Assembly (NCBI GenBank): GCA_016791465.1
Contig: JAEUWE010000264.1
Location: forward strand, 1-19,902
Direction of reading: 5' to 3'
Length of the DNA: 19,902 nucleotides
Source of the DNA: Pseudobdellovibrionaceae bacterium
GTDB taxonomy: Bacteria > Bdellovibrionota > Bdellovibrionia > Bdellovibrionales > JAMPXM01
The first letter of the stretch is position 1, and each line of letters begins with the position of its first letter. A model generated the notes under the pieces. The model did no database searches, was not told where the DNA came from, and saw only the letters and a list, made by a program, of their open reading frames with translations. The position numbers and the translations under genes were made by a program. Of this stretch, positions 8,212 to 14,982 are shown piece after piece.

Positions 8212-9215
8212 CAGTTTGTCCTCCTGAAAACAGTCATCTGTAAAATCCAACCGAGTGCCATGAGCAGAATCGACCACTGCATGTAGGGCTGATAGAGCTC
8301 CGCATACTTCGTGTACTGATTGACATCGATCTTCGATCGCTCAAGCCGATCGATATCACTAAAGACCTTCTGTAAACTTTCATTATCCGTCGCTCGATAG
8401 TATTTGCCGCCGGTATCAGAAGCCATTTTCCCTAAGAGCTCATCATTCACCTTCGAATGGATGGGCTGATAGCGCTTCACTTTGCGACCAAAGGCATCTT
8501 GAGTTTCAATCGGCAATTGCGCATCGCCATCGCGCCCAGCGCCAATCGTATAGATGCGAAGCCCATAGCCCTTCGCAATCTCAAGCGCCGTCTCGGGATC
8601 AATGGTGCCGGAGTTGTTCTCACCATCTGTTTGAAACACCATCACACGCGAGCGTGCGGTTGAATCCTTAAGGCGCGCCGTGCCGTTCGCAAGCGCAACG
8701 CCAATCGCCGTTCCCATTTTGATGGCACGACTAATTTTAATCGCATCGATGCTATCAAGAAGAATTTTATGATCAAGCGTCAGTGGAACTCGCGTGTACG
8801 ACTCACCAGAGAAAATCACAAGTCCAATGCGATCGGTCGCGCGTTTCTTTACAAATGCCTTGAGCATCTCCTTTGAGGCCTCAAGGCGATTGGGCTGCAT
8901 GTCTTCAATCAACATCGAGTCCGAGACATCAAGCACGAGCATGATATCAATGCCCTCGACACTCTTTTTGACTTTCGTATCGGAACGCTGGGGTCTTGCG
9001 AGCGCCACAACCAGCAAAATCATGCCGATCGAAGCCACCGCTGTTGGCAGCCACAAGAACCGCACACGCCAGCCGCTCTGGCCAAGGCTCTTTAAAATTG
9101 CGACACTTGAATATTGCACCGAAGGCGCTCGCTTTCGACTCACCCAATACGCATAGCCCGCAAGTAAAAGCACAATCGGCAAAAGTGTAAACGCAAGCGG
9201 AGACGCCCAGCTCAT
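8211..9215 (-). CDS. batA: BatA-like VWA domain membrane protein
   Basis: 334 residues, the usual BatA length. TM helices lie at about 5-24, 53-73 and 311-329 and flank a VWA domain (about 88-290). The MIDAS is complete: Asp96, Ser98 and Ser100 in DVSDSM, Thr169 in MGTA, Asp197 in QTDGE. The domain should bind a divalent metal and engage a partner protein, most likely BatB, BatD or the product of the upstream one-TM gene. TM2 is short of the VWA domain and preceded by the positively charged WRVRF, a layout shared with BatB. The ATG overlaps the stop of the upstream gene (ATGA), and a purine-rich GGGCGGGG lies just upstream. The batA-batBC junction is also an overlap, so all three are probably translated from one message in near-equal amounts. 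Confidence 0.93.
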   Translation of the reverse strand: MSWASPLAFTLLPIVLLLAGYAYWVSRKRAPSVQYSSVAILKSLGQSGWRVRFLWLPTAVASIGMILLVVALARPQRSDTKVKKSVEGIDIMLVLDVSDSMLIEDMQPNRLEASKEMLKAFVKKRATDRIGLVIFSGESYTRVPLTLDHKILLDSIDAIKISRAIKMGTAIGVALANGTARLKDSTARSRVMVFQTDGENNSGTIDPETALEIAKGYGLRIYTIGAGRDGDAQLPIETQDAFGRKVKRYQPIHSKVNDELLGKMASDTGGKYYRATDNESLQKVFSDIDRLERSKIDVNQYTKYAELYQPYMQWSILLMALGWILQMTVFRRTN

Positions 9216-10063
9216 TGACCCCGCCCTTTCTTGCGACCCGCCTCAATTCGATTGGCCAGCTCATGCGCAAGCTCATGAATCGGTGGCAGCACGCGATTGA
9301 GGGCCTCAGTAGCGTCGAGCTTCTTCGCACTCAAAAGCTCGCGCACCCGGCCTGTCTCCTCAAAAAAGCTGACCAGTTCTTTCGCCGCCAAAAACTTTCG
9401 GTCAGACTTTCGAATTCGCCCAAGCATCGCAGCGCCATCAAGCTTTCGAAAATCCTGAACATAGAGCTTACACAGATACTCGCGAACGGCGCTGTCGATG
9501 GCGGCCAACTGTTTCTCGGGATCGCGCTCACGTCCAGCGTAGCGAAGCGCCTTGTTCATCTGGTCAAAGGGCGACATCGGCGTCGTCACCGACTCAAGCC
9601 AAAGCTGAAACGCCTTCGCTCGCTTCGTTCGTCGATAGAGGAGCGCCACCAAGACGCCAACCAAAATCACGGCACTCGCAACGAGCACGAAGAACCACGC
9701 TGGCCACCACATTGACTCTGCTGAAAACGGAGGGACAGCCTGTGGCGGTTGCTCGTTTGGATCGAGAACAGATTGCACCTCAAAAGTGAGCTTCTCGATT
9801 GGGACCGCGCTGGTTCCATCGGTCAATGTCGCGCCATCAATTGCGATCTGTCCAGCCTTGTAGCTGGCAGCAATGAATTTCGCCTCGTGCTCAGTCAAAG
9901 ACCTTGTCTCAAGAATTCTTAAACTGAATTTCTCTGCCTTTGGAAGTTCAAGCCGCAAGGCCTGAGCGTTCAGCGTGAGCGGTTCGCTCGACTGGCAGTT
10001 GAGTTCAAACTCGGTCCCGACCGTCAATCCCTCAGCCGGTATCGCTCCCAACTCACACTTCAT
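9212..10063 (-). CDS. One-TM BatD/DUF4381-like Bat operon protein
   Basis: 283 residues. The first 115 look beta-rich and BatD-like (ASYKAGQIAIDG, LTFEVQSVLDP), with Cys3 and Cys23. One TM spans about 119-143, starting MWWPAWFF, followed by YRRTKRAK and a helical tail (about 160-283). The WWP-TM-basic layout resembles DUF4381 proteins that sit between DUF58 and VWA genes in other Bat operons, but the Ig-like front part is longer. The positive-inside rule puts the N-terminus in the periplasm. There is no signal peptide, and an in-frame TAA lies nine codons upstream of the ATG, so no extension is possible. GGAGG lies 6 bases before the ATG, which overlaps the DUF58 stop (ATGA). Role probably structural in the Bat complex. 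Confidence 0.72.
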   Translation of the reverse strand: MKCELGAIPAEGLTVGTEFELNCQSSEPLTLNAQALRLELPKAEKFSLRILETRSLTEHEAKFIAASYKAGQIAIDGATLTDGTSAVPIEKLTFEVQSVLDPNEQPPQAVPPFSAESMWWPAWFFVLVASAVILVGVLVALLYRRTKRAKAFQLWLESVTTPMSPFDQMNKALRYAGRERDPEKQLAAIDSAVREYLCKLYVQDFRKLDGAAMLGRIRKSDRKFLAAKELVSFFEETGRVRELLSAKKLDATEALNRVLPPIHELAHELANRIEAGRKKGRGQ

Positions 10064-10944
10064 CGCCCGCCTCCGGCCGCGCGAGTTTTAAAGTAGCGAA
10101 TCAACGGCTGAACAAAATCAGTATTCGTACTCACTGAAATACGATCAACACCTGCTTGACGAAGCTCTTGCTCACGCGTTTGCCGGCGCCGATCCATTTC
10201 TTTCTTGAGAGCCGCTTTAAATGCCTTCGAGCGGGTGTCGACGGTGATCAACTCACCCGTTTCAGGATCATGGAGGTCGACTAAACCCAAATCAGGCAGC
10301 TCGGTCTCGGCCGCATCTTCAATCGAAACCGCCACCACGTCATGTTTGCGCGAGATCATTCGTAACGCGTCGGCGTAACCCTCGTCGGCAAAATCAGACA
10401 TGATAAAAACAATCGCACGTTTTTTTAAAACCCCTTGCAGATACTGAATCGCTGAGCCGATCTTGGTTCCGCGATGAAGCGGCTTTTGATAGTAGAGATC
10501 GCGCAGAATTCGATTCACATGACCATGGCCCTTTTTAGGCGGCACAAAGTGCTCAACTTGGTCCGAAAAAAGTAAAAGACCAACGTGATCGTTGTTTTTG
10601 GCAGCAGCAAATCCAAGAAGGGCTGAAAGATGTGTGGCCACTTCGCCCTTAAAATCTTTACCGGTACCAAAATCCAAAGAGCCACTGACGTCGACGACAA
10701 GGATAAGCGTTAGCTCCCGCTCCTCATCAAACTTCTTGATAAAAACTTTCCCGGTTCGCGCGGTAAGCGGCCACGAGATCGTCCGCACATCATCGCCCGC
10801 GACGTACTCGCGAAACTCCGCGAATGTCATCCCCTGTCCCTTAAAGGCCGAGTGATAGCTTCCTGCGAACAACGAGTTCACAAGTCTTCGCGTCGAGATC
10901 TCGAGCAGTCTGACTTTTTTGGCTATCTCGGGCGGGAGCGACAC
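10060..10944 (-). CDS. DUF58 protein (VWA-like partner of MoxR)
   Basis: 294 residues, a typical short cytosolic DUF58 without TM segments. The signature block FAGSYHSAFKGQGMTF (26-41), the GDDVR motif (50-54) and the FDEERELT segment (72-79) are all present. A VWA-like domain follows with a MIDAS-like Asp85, Ser87, Ser89 (DVSGS), Thr160 and Asp184. The usual 'IDW' after GDDVR reads ISW (56-58), a small deviation. DUF58 proteins nearly always pair with a MoxR ATPase and are thought to be its adaptors or clients. The GTG start lies 3 bp after the moxR stop. The Shine-Dalgarno is weak (GAGG is 11 bases away), so translation may depend on coupling to moxR. Confidence 0.92.
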   Translation of the reverse strand: MSLPPEIAKKVRLLEISTRRLVNSLFAGSYHSAFKGQGMTFAEFREYVAGDDVRTISWPLTARTGKVFIKKFDEERELTLILVVDVSGSLDFGTGKDFKGEVATHLSALLGFAAAKNNDHVGLLLFSDQVEHFVPPKKGHGHVNRILRDLYYQKPLHRGTKIGSAIQYLQGVLKKRAIVFIMSDFADEGYADALRMISRKHDVVAVSIEDAAETELPDLGLVDLHDPETGELITVDTRSKAFKAALKKEMDRRRQTREQELRQAGVDRISVSTNTDFVQPLIRYFKTRAAGGGR

Positions 10945-10947
10945 GGC

Positions 10948-11943
10948 CTATGGAACCTCAATATGACTGAGCAGGTCTTTAACGACTTGGTCACTGCGAA
11001 CTTCTTCAGCTTCAGCTTCAAACGAGAGAATCAATCGGTGACGAAGCACGAGCGGCGCAACCGCCTTAACGTCCTCTGCCGTCACGTAACCGCGAGCGCG
11101 AATAAAAGCGTGTGCTTTTGCGGCGCGAATCAGACTGATCGTTGCCCGTGGACTTGCACCCACGCGAAGCAGCGGCGCCAGTGCTCCAAGCCCATATTTT
11201 GTCGGCTCACGAGTCGCCATCACAAGTTCGACAATGTACTGGCGAATCTTATCGTCGACGTAAATCTCATCGACCCTTGATCGCGCGCGCAAAAGCTCCT
11301 CACGCGAGATCTGCGGCTCAATCTTGGGCGTGCTGTCTTTGCCCATGCGATTCATAATCTCGAGCTCTTCATCTTTTGTCGGATAGTCGACCAAGATCTT
11401 AAACATGAATCGATCCATCTGCGCTTCCGGCAGCGGATAGGTTCCCTCTTGCTCAAGCGGGTTCTGTGTCGCCAAAACCAGAAATGGAACTTCGAGCTTG
11501 TAAGTCGTATCACCGATGGTGACTTGCTTTTCGGCCATCGCCTCAAGCAGTGCCGACTGCACTTTCGCCGGCGCGCGATTGATCTCGTCGGCGAGAACAA
11601 TGTTGGTAAAAATTGGGCCTTTTTTAGGAGCAAACTCGCCGCTTTTTGGATTAAAAATCATCGTTCCGATCAAATCCGACGGCAGAAGATCGGGCGTAAA
11701 TTGGATACGACCAAAATTCAGCGAGATCGCCTGCGAAACGCTCGAAATCGTGAGCGTCTGCGCCAATCCCGGCACACCCTCCAAGAGCACGTGGCCACCG
11801 GTGAGGAGTCCCATCAAGATCCCCTCCACCATCTCGCGCTGGCCAACGACCACTTTGCTGATTTCCTTCAGCATGCGGTCCACAAACTGAGCTTCTTGTT
11901 TTATCTGAGCGTTCAGCGCCATCACATCGACGTTTTGAGACAC
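10948..11943 (-). CDS. moxR: MoxR-family AAA+ ATPase with altered Walker A
   Basis: 331 residues, full length for MoxR. The Walker A region reads GVPGLAQT (56-63): Gln62 (CAG) stands where the family has Lys. The rest is normal: Walker B LADE (Asp119, Glu120), sensor 1 ATQNP (Asn161), the arginine of MDRF (Arg178), and sensor 2 GASPRA (Arg266). MoxR ATPases act as chaperone-like machines with VWA and DUF58 partners, which follow directly here. Loss of the Walker A lysine usually weakens or abolishes nucleotide binding or hydrolysis, so this copy may be a regulated scaffold or may need another ATPase subunit. The GTG start has AAGGAG 7 bases upstream. It is the first gene of the operon, with about 140 bp of divergent intergenic DNA before the M48-like gene. 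Confidence 0.93.
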   Translation of the reverse strand: MSQNVDVMALNAQIKQEAQFVDRMLKEISKVVVGQREMVEGILMGLLTGGHVLLEGVPGLAQTLTISSVSQAISLNFGRIQFTPDLLPSDLIGTMIFNPKSGEFAPKKGPIFTNIVLADEINRAPAKVQSALLEAMAEKQVTIGDTTYKLEVPFLVLATQNPLEQEGTYPLPEAQMDRFMFKILVDYPTKDEELEIMNRMGKDSTPKIEPQISREELLRARSRVDEIYVDDKIRQYIVELVMATREPTKYGLGALAPLLRVGASPRATISLIRAAKAHAFIRARGYVTAEDVKAVAPLVLRHRLILSFEAEAEEVRSDQVVKDLLSHIEVP

Positions 11944-12086
11944 GAAGTTTCTCCTTCAAGGCTAGGCACGCGAGCCATGGTTTGAGCCGCGCTGCTCTCT
12001 ATTCTCACTCCCTTCTGACGTGTGCGGCAAAGACTCAGAAAAGAGCTTGGCAATGCGGCGCAATAATACAGACCATAGTAGGGCTG
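11944..12086. other. Divergent intergenic region moxR / M48-like gene
   Basis: 143 bp between two divergent starts. It holds the moxR ribosome binding site and the possible -10 of the Bat operon. For the plus-strand gene I see no convincing promoter. The region probably controls both groups. Confidence 0.5.
11951..11956 (-). promoter_or_regulatory. Ribosome binding site of moxR
   Basis: The minus strand reads AAGGAG, 7 bases before the GTG at 11943. It supports use of the GTG as the true start although an ATG lies seven codons in. Confidence 0.75.
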
Positions 12087-12093
12087 ATGACAA
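12063..12093 (-). promoter_or_regulatory. Possible sigma-70 type promoter of the Bat operon
   Basis: On the minus strand TTGTCA (12088-12093) and TATTAT (12063-12068) each match five of six consensus bases, separated by 19 bases, which is longer than ideal. The -35 would overlap the ATG of the divergent M48-like gene. The leader to the moxR GTG would be about 110 nt. This is a pattern match by eye only. Confidence 0.3.
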
Positions 12094-13055
12094 ACACACC
12101 CGACACCAAGCCGCTAGACCCCCACAGTCCACCGCCCAGTTTCTGGGGCGACATGCGTGTCGGTGCGCGCCGAGCGGTCGAACGCTTTTGGCACGAGCGT
12201 TTCGACAAACAGCACTCGAAAGAACCTCGGCTACCACTGCCGCCGGGCCAAACTCGACACGCTCTCTACCGAGGACATGCGCAATCGATCGAGGCGAATC
12301 TCAAACCGGGTTTCGATTCGCTTCGCGTTTGGGGGCTGTTGTTCGCCATTTCGGCGCTCGCGCTTTGGTTGGGGGTGGAGTTCGGCGGTCGCTTTGGATT
12401 GGTTCTCGGCTTCACGGCGACACTTGTTTTGAATCTGTGGATTTTATTTCTCTCTCCCAAACAGCTTTTGGAACAGTATCGATTGTGGTGGCTCGAGGGC
12501 CGCGACGCCTGGGGACTTCTCAACGAAACCAGCCGCGTTGCCAAACGGGCTAAAGTTCCAACTCCACGCCTGGCCATTGCCGATAGCGATGATCTGTTCT
12601 CATTTTCGATCGGCATCAGCCCATCGCGTTCTACGATCGTGATTTCACAGGCTTTGGTGGAGTCCCTTTCCCGCGATGAGCTCTATGCAATCGTCGCGTT
12701 TGAAACGGCAAAGATCGCCTGCCAATGGACAGCTTCAGCCACGGCCGCCCGAGGATTGGCCTCGCTATTTGACAGATTCACCGGACGACTCATTATCTTT
12801 GTATCGCTCGGTCGCGAGCGCGTATTTCAGCTGGATGAGTGGGTCGCTTCGCATGGCGATAGCCGCGAGGTGTGGGCACGCACACTCTGGAGTCTTGACG
12901 CGATGATCGGAACCAAGCCGCGGCGCACGAACGTTGCGGATTGCGCTCTCGACACCGTCAGTTCCTTGACTGCGTTTCACGCTCCTCGCTATGACCGTAC
13001 TCTACCGTCGGTGCGAAGCCGAATTCAGGCGCTCATCGACCGTTATCCGCCGTAA
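12087..13055 (+). CDS. HtpX/M48-like membrane protein with degenerate zinc motif (putative pseudoprotease)
   Basis: 322 residues from the ATG at 12087. A soluble N-terminus (1-78) is followed by two TM segments (about 81-97 and 103-122). Next comes a stretch that follows the M48/HtpX pattern: LAIADSDDLFSFSIG (162-176), then STIVISQALVESLSRDELYAIVAFETAKIA (182-211, shown here only to locate it). In HtpX the equivalent segment ends in AHELAHI. Here both zinc histidines are gone (Phe205, Lys209) while Glu206 remains. The C-terminus, VRSRIQAL and RYPP (309-322), resembles the HtpX end. It should not be a zinc peptidase. The frame is open further upstream to 11982, but that extension lacks signal character. 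AGGG lies close (3-4 bases) to the ATG, a weak site. Likely cotranscribed with DUF1844 and htrA. Confidence 0.65.
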   Translation: MTNTPDTKPLDPHSPPPSFWGDMRVGARRAVERFWHERFDKQHSKEPRLPLPPGQTRHALYRGHAQSIEANLKPGFDSLRVWGLLFAISALALWLGVEFGGRFGLVLGFTATLVLNLWILFLSPKQLLEQYRLWWLEGRDAWGLLNETSRVAKRAKVPTPRLAIADSDDLFSFSIGISPSRSTIVISQALVESLSRDELYAIVAFETAKIACQWTASATAARGLASLFDRFTGRLIIFVSLGRERVFQLDEWVASHGDSREVWARTLWSLDAMIGTKPRRTNVADCALDTVSSLTAFHAPRYDRTLPSVRSRIQALIDRYPP

Positions 13056-13058
13056 ATC

Positions 13059-13064
13059 GGGAGG
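13059..13064 (+). promoter_or_regulatory. Ribosome binding site deciding a TTG start
   Basis: GGGAGG lies 5 bases before the TTG at 13070 and supports that non-ATG start for the DUF1844 gene. Confidence 0.7.
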
Positions 13065-13069
13065 TTCGC

Positions 13070-13342
13070 TTGAGCACAAGTCCGCAGCAGCAGAATCAAA
13101 AAATCGAGGCCAGTCTTTCCACTCTCGTTCTGTCCATTGCCTCAAGCGCGGCAATGGCGCTTGGACTTGCGCCGCATCCAACATCCGGCAAGGTTGAAAA
13201 AGACCTCGATATGGCTCGCTTCAATATCGATCTGCTCGCTGTTCTTGAAGAGAAGACCAAGGGCAATCGAACCAGCGATGAAGAGCGTTTTCTCACAAGC
13301 GTTCTACAAGATTTAAAAATGAAGTTCGTTCAGGCAAAATAG
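13070..13342 (+). CDS. DUF1844 family protein
   Basis: 90 residues, a small soluble protein. The family pattern is clear: an N-terminal helix LSTLVLSIASSAAMALGL (17-34), then APHP (34-37), the ARFNIDLLAVLEEKTKGN segment (49-66) and a C-terminal helix with LQDLKMKFV. The start is TTG with GGGAGG 5 bases upstream. The gene lies 14 bp after the M48-like gene and about 30 bp before htrA, so one transcript is likely. DUF1844 has no assigned function that I know of. It is common near essential genes in Delta- and related proteobacteria, and neighbours here suggest a link to envelope or protein quality control, by position only. Confidence 0.85.
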   Translation: MSTSPQQQNQKIEASLSTLVLSIASSAAMALGLAPHPTSGKVEKDLDMARFNIDLLAVLEEKTKGNRTSDEERFLTSVLQDLKMKFVQAK

Positions 13343-13372
13343 CAAGAAAGCCAATTCACTGGAGTTTCCGTT

Positions 13373-14908
13373 ATGAAACGCGATCAACGTTCGTTCCCGC
13401 TGTTTGCATTGATTCTCATTGGCGCCATGATCAGCGCGTGGGCCGGAAGCGTCTTCTCACAGAGCACGCTTGCAAAGGGAAAGCCCAACCTCACGCTTCC
13501 CGCGGCGAAGTCCGACTCCCCACTTGATCAGAAAAAACTTGGAAGCGAACTTCCGGCGAACCTCTTCGTCGAGCTCGGCAAACTCCTAAACCCCGCCGTC
13601 GTTTCCATCTTCACTTCGCAGAACATTCAGGGCCGCACGGGCGGTTATCGCGATCCGATGCAGGACCTCTTCGAGCAGTTCTTCGGAGGCCCCGGAATGG
13701 GAGGCCAACCTTTCCAAGCGCCACCGCGCCAAGCCAAGGGCCTTGGAACCGGCTTCATCGTTCGCGAAGACGGTCTCATCATCACCAATAACCACGTCGT
13801 TGCTCAGGCCGATGTAATCAAAGTTCAGCTCGACAATAATTCTGAAAAGTTTTTTGATGCCGAAGTTCTTGGTCGCGATGCGCGCACCGACATTGCTCTG
13901 ATCAAAATCGATGCGAAGAAAACTTTGCCGATCGCACAGCTCGGAAACTCCAAAGACGTTCAGGTCGGCGAGTGGGTCGCGGCGTTTGGAAACCCCTACG
14001 GCCACGCACACACTATGACAAAAGGTATCGTCTCAGCGATCGGCCGAGCCATTCCGGAACTGAACCGATTCCCATTCATTCAGACCGATGCGAGTATCAA
14101 CCCTGGTAACTCCGGCGGTCCTCTCGTCAACACCCGCGGTCTTGTGATCGGCGTGAACTCCGCCATCGATGCGCGAGCCCAGGGGATCGGCTTTGCCATT
14201 CCAATCGACGATGTGAAACGCATTGTGAGCCAGCTCGAAAAAGACGGCCGTATCCGCCGAGGCTTCATCGGTGTCAGCCTTGCGCCATTGACTCCGGATA
14301 TCGCCGAACAACTGGGCCTGAATCCGGAAGAGGACGGCGGTGTCATCGTTTCGCAGATCATGCGTGGCGGCCCCGCAGCCAAAGCGGGCCTTAAGCCCTA
14401 TGACATTATCACCGAGTTCAACGGTCGAAAGATCGCGGGCCCCGGCGATCTTCAAATCGCGGTCGGCGACAGCGATGTCGGCAAGAAGTTTCCGCTGAAA
14501 GTTCTGCGCTTTGCGGAGAACGAGTCAAAAAAGAAAGTTCTCAATCTTGAGATCACACTTGAAGAGAACCCCGAAGACTCGGGCCGCGCGATGGGGCGGA
14601 TGGAGAGCGGCGAAGCTCCCCGCGGAGGCGGCCGTGCCGCGCCACACGAACTTGGTTTTAAAGTCGCCGACGAGACTCCGGCCCTTCGCAAGCGCTTTGG
14701 AATTTCGGACGATGTCCGAGGCCCGATCCTGGTCGAAGTCGACCCGAAAGGTCCCGCCGCTCGCCGTGGACTGCAACCGGGTGATGTGGTCCTTGACGTG
14801 AACCGGCAGCCGGTCGAAAAAGCGGCCGACGTGACCAAGCTTCTCACCAAGGGCCGCAACATGATCCGCGTTGCCCGCGGTGCGATGATTGTGATCGCGG
14901 TTCTGTAA
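13373..14908 (+). CDS. htrA: HtrA/Deg periplasmic serine endoprotease (Do family)
   Basis: 511 residues. A hydrophobic N-terminal segment (about 9-28) acts as signal peptide or membrane anchor. The trypsin-like domain has an intact triad: His141 (NNHVV), Asp173 (RTDIALI) and Ser247 (GNSGGP). PDZ1 starts near 297 (RGFIGVSLAP, ending near 398), and PDZ2 covers about 425-511. A Gly/Arg/Glu-rich linker (400-422) joins them. The loop after the protease N-lobe, GRTGGYRDPMQDLFEQFF (87-104), resembles the LA-type regulatory loop of DegP/DegQ. The protein should degrade or chaperone misfolded envelope proteins. TGGAG lies 8 bases before the ATG. It is last in the M48-like, DUF1844, htrA group, and a hairpin cluster follows. 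Whether it is DegP, DegQ or DegS-like cannot be fixed from the sequence, though two PDZ domains fit DegP/DegQ. Confidence 0.96.
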   Translation: MKRDQRSFPLFALILIGAMISAWAGSVFSQSTLAKGKPNLTLPAAKSDSPLDQKKLGSELPANLFVELGKLLNPAVVSIFTSQNIQGRTGGYRDPMQDLFEQFFGGPGMGGQPFQAPPRQAKGLGTGFIVREDGLIITNNHVVAQADVIKVQLDNNSEKFFDAEVLGRDARTDIALIKIDAKKTLPIAQLGNSKDVQVGEWVAAFGNPYGHAHTMTKGIVSAIGRAIPELNRFPFIQTDASINPGNSGGPLVNTRGLVIGVNSAIDARAQGIGFAIPIDDVKRIVSQLEKDGRIRRGFIGVSLAPLTPDIAEQLGLNPEEDGGVIVSQIMRGGPAAKAGLKPYDIITEFNGRKIAGPGDLQIAVGDSDVGKKFPLKVLRFAENESKKKVLNLEITLEENPEDSGRAMGRMESGEAPRGGGRAAPHELGFKVADETPALRKRFGISDDVRGPILVEVDPKGPAARRGLQPGDVVLDVNRQPVEKAADVTKLLTKGRNMIRVARGAMIVIAVL

Positions 14909-14924
14909 ACTGATAAACGGGTTT

Positions 14925-14941
14925 ACCGCCACATTGGCGGT
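14925..14941. terminator. Hairpin 1 downstream of htrA
   Basis: ACCGCCA, loop CAT, then TGGCGGT: a perfect 7-bp stem 16 bases after the htrA stop. The right arm could instead pair with another ACCGCCA at 14943-14949. There is no T-tract directly after it, so it may be a structural or processing element rather than a strict intrinsic terminator. Confidence 0.5.
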
Positions 14942-14957
14942 CACCGCCAACATCGAC

Positions 14958-14982
14958 ATTCACCGCCAACGTGGCGGTGAAT
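14958..14982. terminator. Hairpin 2 between htrA and tldE, possible bidirectional terminator
   Basis: ATTCACCGCCA, loop ACG, TGGCGGTGAAT: a perfect 11-bp stem with a 3-base loop. It ends one base before the tldE stop codon at 14983. A short T-rich run (TTCATTTTCC) follows on the plus strand. Its position between two converging genes suits a shared terminator. On the minus strand there is no clear T-tract. Confidence 0.55.

Noticed and set aside
11982..12086. N-terminal extension of the M48-like protein by 35 residues
   Set aside because: The extension is not a signal peptide or conserved-looking domain, and it would cover the whole divergent control region. The ATG at 12087 is preferred.
13586..14011. 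Minus-strand open frame inside htrA
   Set aside because: Shadow of the protease domain, which has an intact triad on the plus strand.
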